This document shows, piece after piece, positions 47,110-57,084 of a stretch of 64,000 bases of DNA; position 1 is the first letter of the stretch, and the number at the start of each line of letters is the position of its first letter. Below the pieces are notes generated by a model. That model was not told where the DNA came from and did no database searches. It saw nothing but the letters and a program-made list of their open reading frames with translations. The position numbers and the translations under genes were made by a program. This stretch comes from Pseudoalteromonas lipolytica (GTDB lineage: Bacteria > Pseudomonadota > Gammaproteobacteria > Enterobacterales > Alteromonadaceae), in assembly GCF_001306915.1 (NCBI RefSeq), contig NZ_LJTC01000007.1, positions 1-64,000 on the forward strand, written 5' to 3'.

Positions 47110-48291
47110 CTAACCGATGAATGTAAATGCAGTTTTAAGATCGTTAATAATATCGTTAACATCCTCAAGACCAACTGATAATCGAATTAAGCCATCACTG
47201 ATCCCAGCAGCTGCTCTTTCTTCAGGTGTATAAGGCGAATGTGTCATCGATGCAGGATGTTGAATGAGGGTTTCAGCATCCCCTAAACTCACAGCAAGCG
47301 TGCAAAGCTGGGTGTTATTTATAAATGTTTCGCCATCTTCAAGGCTGCCTTTTATTTCAAAGGCTATGACACCACCAGCGGCTTTCATTTGTGAACCAAT
47401 AAATTGATGACCCGGATGTGATTTAAGCCCAGGGTAATAAACTTGGCTAACTAACGGGTGTTGCTCTAAATATTCAGCAACTACTTGGGCACTTGCACAG
47501 TGGCGCTCCATGCGTACAGCAAGGGTTTTTAAACCGCGATTAATTAACCATGCATCATGAGGACTAATCGTTGCACCAATATCTTTTAGCACCGTCATTT
47601 TTATCAGGTTGATATGCTCCTCTGTGCCGCACACAAGTCCTGCCACCACATCACCATGGCCATTTAGGTATTTAGTTGCGCTATGTACCACAATATCAAT
47701 GCCAAACGAGGTAGGTTGCTGGAGCAGAGGCGTTAAGAAAGTATTGTCGATAACGCTTATCAGTTGATGCTGCTTGGCAACATCAGCAATTAAACTTAGA
47801 TCAAGCACCGCCATGGTCGGATTAATTGGCGTTTCAGCAAAAATCATTTTTGAATTGGCTTTAACCGCGCCGCGAATTTCAGCCTCGTTGGTCATATCAA
47901 CAAAAGTAACTTCGATACCAAAGCGCGGCAACATGTGAGCAAAAAATGCAAAAGTACAGCCGTATAACGCGCTTGATGCGACTAGGTGGTCACCTTGTTG
48001 TAAAAAGCTAAGCACAGACGCAGACACCGCACCCATACCCGTTGCTGTAGCAGCCGCTGCTTCACAGTTTTCTAATTGAGCCACTTTTTGTTCTAGCTCT
48101 TGGGTTGTCGGATTACCCAAACGGGTATAAATAAAGCCCTGCTCTTCACCGGCAAATCGGGCTGCACCTTGGGCTGCATTAGCAAAAGAGAAGGTAGAGG
48201 TTTGATAAAGTGGCGCACTCAGTGCGCCATGTGGGTCATTCGGTTTTTCTGGACCATGAATACATTGTGTATGTAAGTGATGCTTAGTCAT
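47110..48291 (-). CDS. megL: Methionine gamma-lyase
   Basis: 393 residues, Cys/Met metabolism PLP enzyme. The PLP Lys lies in HSATKYLNGHGD. The YGCTFAF segment carries the Tyr and Cys that mark methionine gamma-lyases (Tyr114/Cys116 of the P. putida enzyme) and argues against cystathionine gamma-synthase or beta-lyase. The reaction splits methionine into methanethiol, 2-oxobutyrate and ammonia, so this organism could release methanethiol. It is a single-gene unit. Specificity within this superfamily is hard to fix from sequence alone. Confidence 0.88.
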   Translation of the reverse strand: MTKHHLHTQCIHGPEKPNDPHGALSAPLYQTSTFSFANAAQGAARFAGEEQGFIYTRLGNPTTQELEQKVAQLENCEAAAATATGMGAVSASVLSFLQQGDHLVASSALYGCTFAFFAHMLPRFGIEVTFVDMTNEAEIRGAVKANSKMIFAETPINPTMAVLDLSLIADVAKQHQLISVIDNTFLTPLLQQPTSFGIDIVVHSATKYLNGHGDVVAGLVCGTEEHINLIKMTVLKDIGATISPHDAWLINRGLKTLAVRMERHCASAQVVAEYLEQHPLVSQVYYPGLKSHPGHQFIGSQMKAAGGVIAFEIKGSLEDGETFINNTQLCTLAVSLGDAETLIQHPASMTHSPYTPEERAAAGISDGLIRLSVGLEDVNDIINDLKTAFTFIG

Positions 48292-48425
48292 TGTGTGTTC
48301 TCGTTTTTATTATCAGTACTTCATACTCATAAATAAAACGTAGATACCCACAATGCACAAGCATGCCGGATGCTCAGATGGCTAAATATCACTCAGCTGT
48401 TTTTATTAACTGTACACAAAAGTTG

Positions 48426-49460
48426 TCATTTTGTATTTTCGGTCTCTTTGTCGCTCGTACGTGAGGCTATTTTACGGGCAATACTATTGGCGGTTTCTTT
48501 TAGCAAGCTGCGCTTATGCTCTAAGCGAGGTAATGGGCGACTAAGCTCCATCGCTTTATACCCTATACGCGCGGTAAAAATACCGGCACTTAGCCCTTGC
48601 GCTGCACGGCCCGACAATTTTCCCAGTAATTCAGCGCTTAGTGCCGTTGCAGCTAAATCTGAAACTAACTCTGCACTACCAACAAACAACACTTGCTTCA
48701 CTAATAAGCGATACAATTTAATACGGCTTGCATAACCAAAACCAATACCGTAAATACGGCCAATTTGCTCAATGAGCTTAGTGCCACGCCATAGCACCGC
48801 CATCATATCGACTAAAGCCAACGGGCTTAGCGCAACCAATAAGCCAGACTCAGTGGCAAAACGGTTAATCAGTTTTTTCGCTTGCTGATCTTGGCTGACC
48901 AATAAGCTATCGGCGTATAAGGTCATGATTTCTTTATCGGTATGGTGACTTGCTATTTGTTGCTTAAACTCTTCAAACCCTGTAAGCGTTTGATGTTTAT
49001 TAAGCTTTTCAAGCCACGGCAGTGCTTCTCCTACTTGCTCGCTATTGAGTAAGCGGTCGGCCTCGGTACGATGCAATTGATTACGCTTTAAACTTCTTAG
49101 CATGCGGTACTCGCGCCAAATAACACGGGCAATCAGTAGCACACCACTGAGAACAGCCGTTAAATACACCGAACCAAAAATAATTGATTGCTGAAAAGTC
49201 ACAAACAATGACATTGCAAACTCAAGTAACACTAAAACTAAAAAGCTAACAACAAACACTCCTTTTAGGGTTTGCCATTTCGACTTTTTATACACAGGCT
49301 CAAGCTCAATGCTATCTTGCTGATCTTCTTCAGTGTCGATAAATTCGGCGTTTTCTATCACTTTAGCAACTGTTAACTCCTCTGCAGGAGCTTCGTTGCT
49401 TGCAGAGCTTGAAATACGGCGACCTGCCTGAAAGTTCATCTCCTTTGGTTGCTCACTCAT
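48426..49460 (-). CDS. ycjF: YcjF/TIGR01620 family inner membrane protein (DUF697)
   Basis: 344 residues. A polar N-terminus (1-65) is followed by two adjacent transmembrane helices (about 68-90 and 95-115), a helical cytoplasmic stretch, and a C-terminal DUF697 region (KLIEQIGRIYGIGFGYASRIKLYRLLVKQVL). In E. coli ycjX-ycjF lie downstream of psp genes and are under PspF control; their function is poorly known. The start overlaps the ycjX stop by 4 bp (ATGA). Confidence 0.93.
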   Translation of the reverse strand: MSEQPKEMNFQAGRRISSSASNEAPAEELTVAKVIENAEFIDTEEDQQDSIELEPVYKKSKWQTLKGVFVVSFLVLVLLEFAMSLFVTFQQSIIFGSVYLTAVLSGVLLIARVIWREYRMLRSLKRNQLHRTEADRLLNSEQVGEALPWLEKLNKHQTLTGFEEFKQQIASHHTDKEIMTLYADSLLVSQDQQAKKLINRFATESGLLVALSPLALVDMMAVLWRGTKLIEQIGRIYGIGFGYASRIKLYRLLVKQVLFVGSAELVSDLAATALSAELLGKLSGRAAQGLSAGIFTARIGYKAMELSRPLPRLEHKRSLLKETANSIARKIASRTSDKETENTK

Positions 49461-50869
49461 GTTAGTTTATCTCCTATCAGGTACTGCATGACATGATCTA
49501 AACGAATATGCTTTAACCGTTTATCAGGGCATGGCAATGGCGAAAACGATAAGAACTCAAAGCCCTGTTTTGGCCACTCTTGTTTGTTGAGCAGGCGTGA
49601 CGGTGGTTGCGGTGGTAAATACGTTAGCCATTCTTGCTCGCCTAAAGGCTTGCCATAAATACAAGCTAACTGTTGGCCTTTTTCAGCCACTTGGCGCGGC
49701 TCTGTAGCGCAGATAGATGACATTGCCATGGTTTCGATTTGCACGCCTTCGAACTTTAAATGATTCGATTGGTCATGCACGATTGAATCAAGCAATAGCG
49801 CTAAGTCTTTATGATATTGCGCACTAATATGATCTGACTTATTGGCCGCAAACAGTAGCTTGTCGATGTTTGGTTTAAACAAACGTTTAAAGAAGCTTGC
49901 TTCACCATAATTAAAGTGCGCCAACAATTGGTTAATAACACGGCTTTGCTCATGCAAGGTTTCGCTGCCTTCATTCAAGGCGCTGAGCACATCCACCAGA
50001 ACAATTTGTCGGTCAAAATGACGAAAATGCTGCTCGTAAAAAGGTTTTACAACCTCTTTTACATAGGCTTTATAGCGCTTTTTAAGATGCGCTAAATTCG
50101 ACCCTTCGGTTATGTCGTCTGGCACATTCGCAACTGGGAAAAACTGCAGTAGCGGCGCTCCTTTAAGCTCACCTGGCATCAGCATGCGACCAGGTTGCAG
50201 CATGGCAAGTTTGGTGTCTTTTTTAAGGCCGACTAATAACTGTTGATAAAGCGCAGCGACATCAGCAAGTTTGCTTTCATCAACACTTGCGGATAAATCA
50301 AGTTCAGCAAGGGCTGTTAAAAATGGCTTCGCTTTTTCGTTGCGTGCGGTTTGCTGCAAGAGTGAGTATTGTGATTCACACCAATCAGCAAATGATTGCT
50401 CTAGCATTGGCAAATCGAGTAGCCATTCACCAGGGTAATCAATAATGTCTAAATAGAGTGTTGATTGCGGCGCAAAATGACCACGCAGCCCAGAATTACT
50501 TTGGTATTTAATTGCCAAACGTAAGGTATTTATACGCTCGGTAGAGGCAGGCCAAGCTGGCTCACCTTCAACAGGTAACAACGCTGATAATGCATTTGTG
50601 TATTCAAATGTCGGTATTGTCAGTGCTTGCTGCGGCACTATTTTTGTGGCGATATGACGCTTTTCGCGCATCACATCAAAAAAAGGTAAGTTTTTTTCGT
50701 CAGCTTGACTGGTTAAATGTTTAACCAAGGCGGTAATAAAAGCGGTTTTGCCGCTGCCACTTAAGCCTGTAACGGCTAACTTCACGTGTTGATCTAAACT
50801 ACGGTGAAGGGCTTTTTCCGCTTTATTTTTTAACGAATTAAAGGTGTTCTTTGCAAATGATTGGCTCAT
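49457..50869 (-). CDS. ycjX: YcjX family P-loop protein
   Basis: 470 residues. The P-loop GLSGSGKTAF lies near residue 35. It has family features such as YLDIIDYPGEWLLDLPML (Walker B-like) and LLFAANKSDH (NKxD-like base recognition), consistent with a GTPase fold. It is the conserved neighbour of YcjF and psp genes, probably part of the envelope stress response. It lies 62 bp after pspC on the same strand, so co-transcription is likely. Confidence 0.94.
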   Translation of the reverse strand: MSQSFAKNTFNSLKNKAEKALHRSLDQHVKLAVTGLSGSGKTAFITALVKHLTSQADEKNLPFFDVMREKRHIATKIVPQQALTIPTFEYTNALSALLPVEGEPAWPASTERINTLRLAIKYQSNSGLRGHFAPQSTLYLDIIDYPGEWLLDLPMLEQSFADWCESQYSLLQQTARNEKAKPFLTALAELDLSASVDESKLADVAALYQQLLVGLKKDTKLAMLQPGRMLMPGELKGAPLLQFFPVANVPDDITEGSNLAHLKKRYKAYVKEVVKPFYEQHFRHFDRQIVLVDVLSALNEGSETLHEQSRVINQLLAHFNYGEASFFKRLFKPNIDKLLFAANKSDHISAQYHKDLALLLDSIVHDQSNHLKFEGVQIETMAMSSICATEPRQVAEKGQQLACIYGKPLGEQEWLTYLPPQPPSRLLNKQEWPKQGFEFLSFSPLPCPDKRLKHIRLDHVMQYLIGDKLT

Positions 50870-50931
50870 AAAGTGTCTAGCACCTTATTTGCGCTGGGTA
50901 TCACGATGCAAACAAGGTGCGTATATATCCT

Positions 50932-51333
50932 TTAAAGTTTGTTGATTTCACGGCTAACCGTAAATTCTGTTGATGTGACATAGCGTTCCATCTCTTGTAA
51001 ACGACCATCAACTCGAGCAAGACGATCTTTTAAGTCTTGCAATGCACGGCGAGGTGGTTCCCCTTTTTGCCATACTTTAAATTTTACTTCAAGCGGGTCT
51101 TGGTGAATGCTGTCTGTGCTTTTCTCTGTTTTTTCTGTCGGTTTTTTATCTAAAATAAACCAAGCAGCAATGTAAGCAACAACAATAAATTGACCACCTG
51201 ATAATAACGCTGCCGAAACAACTAAGATACGTACCAGCCAAAGCTCCATGTTAAAGTAATCACTGATACCTGCACATACACCACCTAACTTGCCACGTTC
51301 AGGATCTTTATATAGTTCGCGTTTGATACTCAT
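50932..51333 (-). CDS. pspC: Phage shock protein C
   Basis: 133 residues. The PspC domain starts at once (LYKDPERGKLGGVCAGISDYFNME), with a transmembrane helix near 35-60. A charged C-terminal part follows with a possible coiled coil (ALQDLKDRLARVDGRLQEME). PspC with PspB senses secretin mislocalisation and frees PspF from PspA. It overlaps pspB by 4 bp. Confidence 0.95.
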   Translation of the reverse strand: MSIKRELYKDPERGKLGGVCAGISDYFNMELWLVRILVVSAALLSGGQFIVVAYIAAWFILDKKPTEKTEKSTDSIHQDPLEVKFKVWQKGEPPRRALQDLKDRLARVDGRLQEMERYVTSTEFTVSREINKL

Positions 51334-51563
51334 ACTTTACGTCTCCACTGCGGAGCCTCTTGATCAAGTAAGGCTTCTAATGTTTCAACACGCTCTGCCA
51401 TTTTATCTGCTTTTTGTGCAAGCTCTAATAATTGGCGGTGCTCGTGTTCACTTAAACCTTGGCTCACTTGTTTTTTACTACGGTAATGTAAAATTAGCCA
51501 AAGTGGGGCAACAACCACCATAAAAACAATAATCGGTGCCATCAAAACTTCTGCGTCGAACAT
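51330..51563 (-). CDS. pspB: Phage shock protein B
   Basis: 77 residues (E. coli 74). One N-terminal transmembrane helix (about 7-27, APIIVFMVVVAPLWLILHY), then a coiled-coil cytoplasmic tail (EHRQLLELAQKADKMAERVE). It is the inner membrane partner of PspC in signalling to PspA. It lies 57 bp after pspA and overlaps pspC. Confidence 0.95.
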   Translation of the reverse strand: MFDAEVLMAPIIVFMVVVAPLWLILHYRSKKQVSQGLSEHEHRQLLELAQKADKMAERVETLEALLDQEAPQWRRKV

Positions 51564-51620
51564 GGTACTCTCCTGTCAATACGTTATGTGTTTAAGCATT
51601 GGGGGACATGCCCCCATTTA

Positions 51621-52283
51621 TTATTTTTTATCTGCTAGTTTTTTCTTAAGCTCAGCTAGCTCATCATCAATCTTTTCGTCTTGCTGAAGACCAGCAATTT
51701 CGTCAGCTAATGATTTTTTACCAAGATCATAAGACTCTATTTGTGATTCTAGACCATCGATCTTAGTTTCGTAACGTTCGAAGCGGTTTAAAGCGTCTTC
51801 AACTTTAGAGCTGTCGAGTGCTTTTTTAACTTCAAGACGTGACTCAGCTGAGCGTTGACGTAAGATGATTGCTTTTTGACGCGCTTTTGCATCAGCTAGC
51901 TTCTCTTGTAACGTGCTCACTTCTTGCTGTAGTTTCTCGATGTGAGACTCTACATGCTCAAGCTCAGTTTCAACCGCTGCGACTGCATCTGCTGACTTTT
52001 GCTTTTCAATCAGTGCTGCACGCGCTAAATCATCACGGTCTTTACTTAGTGCTAATTCAGCTTTTTCTTGCCAGTCTGCAACTTGAACTTTTAAAGTTTC
52101 AACGCGACGTACTAGCTCTTTTTTCTCAGCAAGTGTTTTCGCTGATGTAGAGCGAACTTCTACTAATGTATCTTCCATCTCTTGGATGATCAGGCGAACC
52201 ATTTTTTCTGGGTCTTCTGCTTTATCTAAGATGGCATTGATATTAGAATTAACGATGTCTGCAAAACGTGAAAAAATTCCCAT
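51621..52283 (-). CDS. pspA: Phage shock protein A
   Basis: 220 residues (E. coli 222). It starts with the amphipathic MGIFSRFADIVNSNINAIL membrane-binding helix, followed by long coiled-coil helices. It is an ESCRT-III-like protein that inhibits PspF and, when released, forms scaffolds on a stressed inner membrane. It is the first gene of pspA-B-C-ycjX-ycjF, behind a sigma-54 promoter at 52332-52347. Confidence 0.98.
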   Translation of the reverse strand: MGIFSRFADIVNSNINAILDKAEDPEKMVRLIIQEMEDTLVEVRSTSAKTLAEKKELVRRVETLKVQVADWQEKAELALSKDRDDLARAALIEKQKSADAVAAVETELEHVESHIEKLQQEVSTLQEKLADAKARQKAIILRQRSAESRLEVKKALDSSKVEDALNRFERYETKIDGLESQIESYDLGKKSLADEIAGLQQDEKIDDELAELKKKLADKK

Positions 52284-52331
52284 AACATTTACCTCTTTGG
52301 TGTTTTAACTTAATCAGTTGGTATATCTAGT

Positions 52332-52347
52332 ATCAATATGCTTGCCA
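52332..52347 (-). promoter_or_regulatory. Sigma-54 promoter of pspA
   Basis: On the minus strand TGGCAAGCATATTGAT matches the -24/-12 consensus TGGCACG-N4-TTGCW with two changes. It closely resembles the E. coli pspA promoter, which also departs from TTGC at -12. It lies ~50 bp before the pspA ATG. PspF-binding sites would lie further right (52370-52450), within an AT-rich stretch I cannot resolve. Confidence 0.8.
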
Positions 52348-52471
52348 ACTTTTATAAACTTAGAATAACTTAATATATTCAAACAGTTAAACTAAATTTA
52401 TAAATTTCTTTAGTTCTAATAGATAATGAAATACACTAGATCTTAGTAAAAATGACTAAGAGTTAGGGAAT

Positions 52472-53545
52472 ATGAGCCAATTTCGCCAACAGGATAATTT
52501 ACTCGGCCAATCTGACAGTTTTTTAAGTGTACTTGATCAAGTTTCGCAACTAGCTAGTTTAGAAAAGCCGGTCCTTATTATTGGTGAGCGCGGTACGGGT
52601 AAAGAACTCATTGCTGCCCGTTTGCACTTCTTATCTAAGCGTTGGGACCAAAACTATATAAAGCTTAACTGTGCAGCGCTTAACGAAAACCTGCTCGAAA
52701 GTGAATTATTTGGTCATGAAAGTGGCGCATTCACCGGTGCCAGTAAACGCCACGAAGGCCGCTTTGAGCGTGCTAATGGCGGTACGCTATTCCTTGATGA
52801 ATTAGCCAACACCTCGGCGATGGTACAAGAAAAACTACTACGCGTTATTGAATACGGCGAGTTTGAACGCGTTGGTGGTAAGCAAACCGTTAAAGTCGAT
52901 ACCCGTTTAGTCTGTGCGACTAATGAAGACTTACCAACCCTTGCTGAGCAAGGCGAATTTAGAAGCGACTTACTCGACCGCCTCGCTTTTGATGTGATTA
53001 CCCTACCCCCACTGCGTGAACGCCAAGAAGATATCATGTTACTGGCAGAACAATTTGCAATTAACATGGCCCGCGACCTTGAGTGGGATCTATTTAGTGG
53101 CTTTACGCGTAGCGCCATCGAAACGCTACAATCTTATGAGTGGCCTGGTAATATTCGTGAGTTAAAGAATGTGGTTGAACGTAGCCTCTATCGTCATGGT
53201 AACGAACATATTCCCGTTCACCAGATTATTTTAGATCCATTTGCGAGTAAATTTAGACCTAAACAGCGCGTTAAAGCTGCCGTTAGCAGCGCCCCTGTTG
53301 CAAACGTCGAAGCTGCGCCTATCGCCACGACACAAAATCAAGACGTTGTGACACTCAATAAGCCCGACATTCAATTTCCTTGTAATTTAAAGCAGCTATC
53401 TAACGACTTTGAAATTGATGTCATTAAAAAAGCGCTTGAACATAGCCAATTTAACCAAAAGAAAACTGCAGAACACTTAGAATTAACGTATCATCAATTA
53501 CGTGGCTATTTGAAAAAATACAATTTATTAGATCAGCAGCAATAG
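52472..53545 (+). CDS. pspF: Phage shock operon sigma-54 activator
   Basis: 357 residues. There is no receiver domain; the AAA+ domain starts at once, with Walker A GERGTGKE at 38-45, the sigma-54 contact loop GAFTGA at 85-90, and Walker B GGTLFLDE. A Fis-type helix-turn-helix closes the protein (NQKKTAEHLELTYHQLRGYLKKY). It activates the divergent psp promoter and is held inactive by PspA. A linker of ~60 residues rich in Ala/Val/Pro separates the domains. It is followed 15 bp later by sapA. Confidence 0.96.
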   Translation: MSQFRQQDNLLGQSDSFLSVLDQVSQLASLEKPVLIIGERGTGKELIAARLHFLSKRWDQNYIKLNCAALNENLLESELFGHESGAFTGASKRHEGRFERANGGTLFLDELANTSAMVQEKLLRVIEYGEFERVGGKQTVKVDTRLVCATNEDLPTLAEQGEFRSDLLDRLAFDVITLPPLRERQEDIMLLAEQFAINMARDLEWDLFSGFTRSAIETLQSYEWPGNIRELKNVVERSLYRHGNEHIPVHQIILDPFASKFRPKQRVKAAVSSAPVANVEAAPIATTQNQDVVTLNKPDIQFPCNLKQLSNDFEIDVIKKALEHSQFNQKKTAEHLELTYHQLRGYLKKYNLLDQQQ

Positions 53546-53560
53546 TTAGAGGCTAATCAG

Positions 53561-55168
53561 GTGTTTAAACCGTTACTTGCTTTGTCTTTGGTGTGCTTAG
53601 TAGGCTGCCTAGATAACGAAGAAAAAACCACAGAACAAAAAAACCAGGGCTTAGTCTATTGCGCTGAAGCAAACCCTGTGTCGTTTAATCCACAAGTGAC
53701 AACGACAGGTTCGACTATCGATATTATCGCCAATCAGCTTTATGATCGCCTGTTAAGTATTGATCCGGTGTCTGCCGAGTTTAAAGCAGAGCTGGCAACT
53801 GATTGGAAAATTAGCCCTGACGGCAAAGCAATTACCTTTACCCTGCGTAAAGGGGTTAAATTTCATACCACAAAATACTTTACCCCAAGCCGTGATTTTA
53901 ACGCTGATGATGTAATTTTTACTTTCAGCCGCTTATTCGACGTTTATAACCCTTATCACTTTGTTGGTGATGCCAGTTACCCTTATTTTCAAAGTGTGGG
54001 TATTGATCAGCTTATTCGTCGCATTGTGCGTGTTTCTGATTACCAAGTACGGTTTGAGCTTTATAATGCTGAAAGCAGCTTTTTAGCAAACCTTGCAACC
54101 GATTTTGCCGTGGTGTTATCGGAAGAATACGCCATGCAGCTTAAAGAGCGAAACCAAGAAAACTTATTTGACCAATACCCAGTGGGTACTGGCCCTTATG
54201 TATATAGAGAATATCGTCGCGACCGTTTAATTCGCTATTACCGCAACCCAGACTACTGGAAACATCCTGTAGCACTTGAACAACTGGTGTATGACATTAC
54301 GCCAAACGGCACCACTCGCGTTGCGAAAATGCTCACTAAAGAGTGTGATGTGACTGCGCACCCAAGCAGCGCGCAGCTAAGTATTTTATCGCAACGTGAA
54401 GACATTAAAGTTCAAAAAGAGCAAAACTTAAATATTGGTTACTGGGCCTTTAATACTGAGCGCCCGCCTTTTGATGATGTACGTGTACGCCAAGCACTCG
54501 CCAGCGCCATTGATGTCGATAAAATCATGCAAGCGGTGTATTACGGTAACGGCATTAAGGCACAGTCATTACTGCCTCCAGCTTCGTGGGCATTTGAAGC
54601 GCAAAAAGCCATGCCTGAATTTAACCCAGCTCTTGCCAAAACCTTGCTCGCAGAAGCTGGCTACAAAAATGGCTTTGATATGAATATTTGGGCTATGCCG
54701 GTAAGCCGTATTTATAATCCAAACGCCCGTAAAATGGCTGAGCTGATGCAAAGTGATTTACGCAAGATTGGTGTAAACGTTAATATCGTCGAGTATGAGT
54801 GGAACACCTTCTTACAACGCGTTGGTGAGCATAGACACGATAGTGTGTTACTTGGTTGGGCTGCTGATACGCCAGATCCTGATAATTTTATGAGCCCATT
54901 GTTAAGTTGCACCGCAACATTTAGTGGTAAAAACCCTGCCAATTGGTGTCATCCTGAATTTGATTTATTACTTACTCAAGCCCTCGACACCACAGATCTT
55001 GAAAAACGAAAACAATACTACAATCAGGCACAGCGGATCATAGTGCAAGAGCTGCCTATTTTGCCGATAGCCCATGGTATGCGCTTTCAAGCAGCAAGTA
55101 GTGACGTAAAAGGTATAAATTTAAGCCCATTCGGCGGCATTTCACTAGCTAACGCGAGGAAAGAATAA
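53561..55168 (+). CDS. sapA: Peptide ABC transporter substrate-binding protein SapA
   Basis: 535 residues, family 5 solute-binding protein. The signal peptide ends in a lipobox-like VGC (Cys16), suggesting a lipoprotein, whereas enterobacterial SapA is described as periplasmic. Family 5 marks include the YCAEANPVSFNPQ start of the mature domain and the KLATDWKISPDGKAITFTLR-like segment. It binds peptides for the SapBCDF importer, linked to antimicrobial peptide resistance. The start is GTG 53561; the stop touches sapB. Confidence 0.9.
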   Translation: MFKPLLALSLVCLVGCLDNEEKTTEQKNQGLVYCAEANPVSFNPQVTTTGSTIDIIANQLYDRLLSIDPVSAEFKAELATDWKISPDGKAITFTLRKGVKFHTTKYFTPSRDFNADDVIFTFSRLFDVYNPYHFVGDASYPYFQSVGIDQLIRRIVRVSDYQVRFELYNAESSFLANLATDFAVVLSEEYAMQLKERNQENLFDQYPVGTGPYVYREYRRDRLIRYYRNPDYWKHPVALEQLVYDITPNGTTRVAKMLTKECDVTAHPSSAQLSILSQREDIKVQKEQNLNIGYWAFNTERPPFDDVRVRQALASAIDVDKIMQAVYYGNGIKAQSLLPPASWAFEAQKAMPEFNPALAKTLLAEAGYKNGFDMNIWAMPVSRIYNPNARKMAELMQSDLRKIGVNVNIVEYEWNTFLQRVGEHRHDSVLLGWAADTPDPDNFMSPLLSCTATFSGKNPANWCHPEFDLLLTQALDTTDLEKRKQYYNQAQRIIVQELPILPIAHGMRFQAASSDVKGINLSPFGGISLANARKE

Positions 55169-56202
55169 TGATCCTTGATTATATTCTTCGTCGTCTAGCG
55201 TTGTTAATGTTTATGATGCTGACGCTGAGTATTTTTACCTTTTCATTGAGCTTTATGTTCCCGGGTGATGCGCTAACTAACTTAAGCGGTATTACTAATA
55301 GTACGTTCTCGCAAACCAGTGTGTTAGAGGAAAAGTTTCACTTTACCGACAACTACGTGGTGCAATACTTTGCCTTTTTAGAACGCATTATTCAGGGGGA
55401 TTGGGGAATTTCTTTTGCATCTGGTGAGAGTGTATTTCAACATATAAAAGACTTATTTCCAGCAACACTCGAATTGAGTCTTTATGCGCTCATTGTATCC
55501 GTCATAGTTGGCGTACCAAGTGGTATTTTAGCCGCTGCCTACTACAAACGTTGGCCTGATAAACTGATAAATTCCGGCACACTTTTTGGCTATTCAATGC
55601 CCGTTTTTTGGTTAGCATTGTTACTAATTATGGTGTTTTCCCTGCAACTAGGCTGGTTTCCTATGTCGGGCCGAATGGGCCTTCTTTACGAAATAGAACC
55701 AGTTACCGGCTTTATACTTATTGATATCTTTTTAGCTGATTTCCCCTATGATGGCATGGCATTTTTAGATGCAATCCATCATTTAACACTACCTACCATA
55801 GTACTTGCTATGTATCCGACCACAGTACTAGTTCGCTTTACCCGTGATTCAATGCTGAAAGTACTCGATCAAAGTTATATTAAAACAGCGCGCGCAAAGG
55901 GCTTAAACCGTGCGCAGCTGATTATTCACCACGCTCTGCGTAATGCGCTGCTACCGGTGATTAAACAAATAGGTCTACAGTTTAGTACCTTGATCACCCT
56001 TGCGATGATCACCGAGGTTATTTTCTCATGGCCGGGCATTGGTCGTTGGCTTATCGATAGTATTTATCAGCGTGACTACCCTGCAATTCAAGGTGGCTTA
56101 CTCGCTGTTTCTATGTTCGTTATTTTAGCTACCATTATTGCTGAACTCACTTATACCTTATTCGACCCATTATCGCGGAACCAAGCACATGGCAAAGTTT
56201 AA
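55168..56202 (+). CDS. sapB: Peptide ABC transporter permease SapB
   Basis: 344 residues. A DppB-type permease with an N-terminal helix, a periplasmic loop and five further helices. The EAA loop region is visible (QSYIKTARAKGLNRAQLIIHHALRNALLP), which docks on the ATPases. It is the inner membrane half-channel with SapC. It shares its first base with the end of sapA. Confidence 0.94.
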   Translation: MILDYILRRLALLMFMMLTLSIFTFSLSFMFPGDALTNLSGITNSTFSQTSVLEEKFHFTDNYVVQYFAFLERIIQGDWGISFASGESVFQHIKDLFPATLELSLYALIVSVIVGVPSGILAAAYYKRWPDKLINSGTLFGYSMPVFWLALLLIMVFSLQLGWFPMSGRMGLLYEIEPVTGFILIDIFLADFPYDGMAFLDAIHHLTLPTIVLAMYPTTVLVRFTRDSMLKVLDQSYIKTARAKGLNRAQLIIHHALRNALLPVIKQIGLQFSTLITLAMITEVIFSWPGIGRWLIDSIYQRDYPAIQGGLLAVSMFVILATIIAELTYTLFDPLSRNQAHGKV

Positions 56203-57082
56203 TTTATTCTCTGAAGAGTCGAATAAATCGCCGTTAGCGCGATTTTGGAAGAAATTTAAAACCAATCACCCTGCCCTTGTCGGCTTATGGTTGTTTATTG
56301 CTTTAGTGTTACTGGCAGTGTCTGCACCACTCCTTGCACCTTATGGCGTGAACCAGCAACACAGCGATGCACTGCTATTACCGCCATCGTGGCATGATGC
56401 AGGTGACGTACGCTTTTTATTAGGCACCGACGATTTAGGCCGAGATGTATTGTCACGTTTAATGAATGGTGCAACTTACACCTTTGGTTTATCGGTTGTC
56501 GCAGCTTTGATCACCACAGTGATAGGTGTGTTAGTGGGCACCTTTGCAGGAATTAGCAAAGGTATTCGCTCAAGCTTTTTAAATCACTTGCTTGATATTA
56601 CCTTATCAATTCCATCATTATTACTGGCCATCATTATTATTGCGATTCTTGGCCCTGGCTTAATGAATACAGTATGGGCGATTATATTAGCCTTATTGCC
56701 TCAGTTTATTCACTCGGTGCGTAACTTAATTGTCGAAGAGCTGAACAAAGATTACATAACAGCATTCAAGCTTGATGGCGCATCCAATTGGCATATTCTT
56801 GCTCGTGGTATTTTTCCGAACATTTACGAGCATATTGTGGTTATTTTTACCATGGCGCTTTCTACTGCGATTTTGGATATCTCGGCACTTGGCTTTTTAA
56901 AATTGGGCGCCCAGCCCCCCACCACAGAATGGGGCGCTATTTTGGCTGAAAATCTAGGTTTAATTTACCTTGCCCCTTGGACTGTTGGCTTACCAGGCGT
57001 ATTATTATTTTTAGCAGTGCTGTCTACCAATTTAGTAGGTGACGGTTTACGCCAAGTGCTTAAAGAACGTAAGGCCGACTAA
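56189..57082 (+). CDS. sapC: Peptide ABC transporter permease SapC
   Basis: 297 residues (E. coli 296). An N-terminal helix is followed by the periplasmic LLGTDDLGRDVLSRLM segment typical of DppC/SapC, then five helices and the EAA loop (YITAFKLDGASNWHILARGIFPN). ATG 56189 overlaps sapB by 14 bp; the frame is open to 56138 but that part is inside sapB. Confidence 0.95.
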   Translation: MAKFNLFSEESNKSPLARFWKKFKTNHPALVGLWLFIALVLLAVSAPLLAPYGVNQQHSDALLLPPSWHDAGDVRFLLGTDDLGRDVLSRLMNGATYTFGLSVVAALITTVIGVLVGTFAGISKGIRSSFLNHLLDITLSIPSLLLAIIIIAILGPGLMNTVWAIILALLPQFIHSVRNLIVEELNKDYITAFKLDGASNWHILARGIFPNIYEHIVVIFTMALSTAILDISALGFLKLGAQPPTTEWGAILAENLGLIYLAPWTVGLPGVLLFLAVLSTNLVGDGLRQVLKERKAD

Positions 57083-57084
57083 TT

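Noticed and set aside
48300..48425. MetJ box upstream of megL
   Set aside because: A few AGAYGTNT-like bases can be forced, but no tandem 8-bp units are present.
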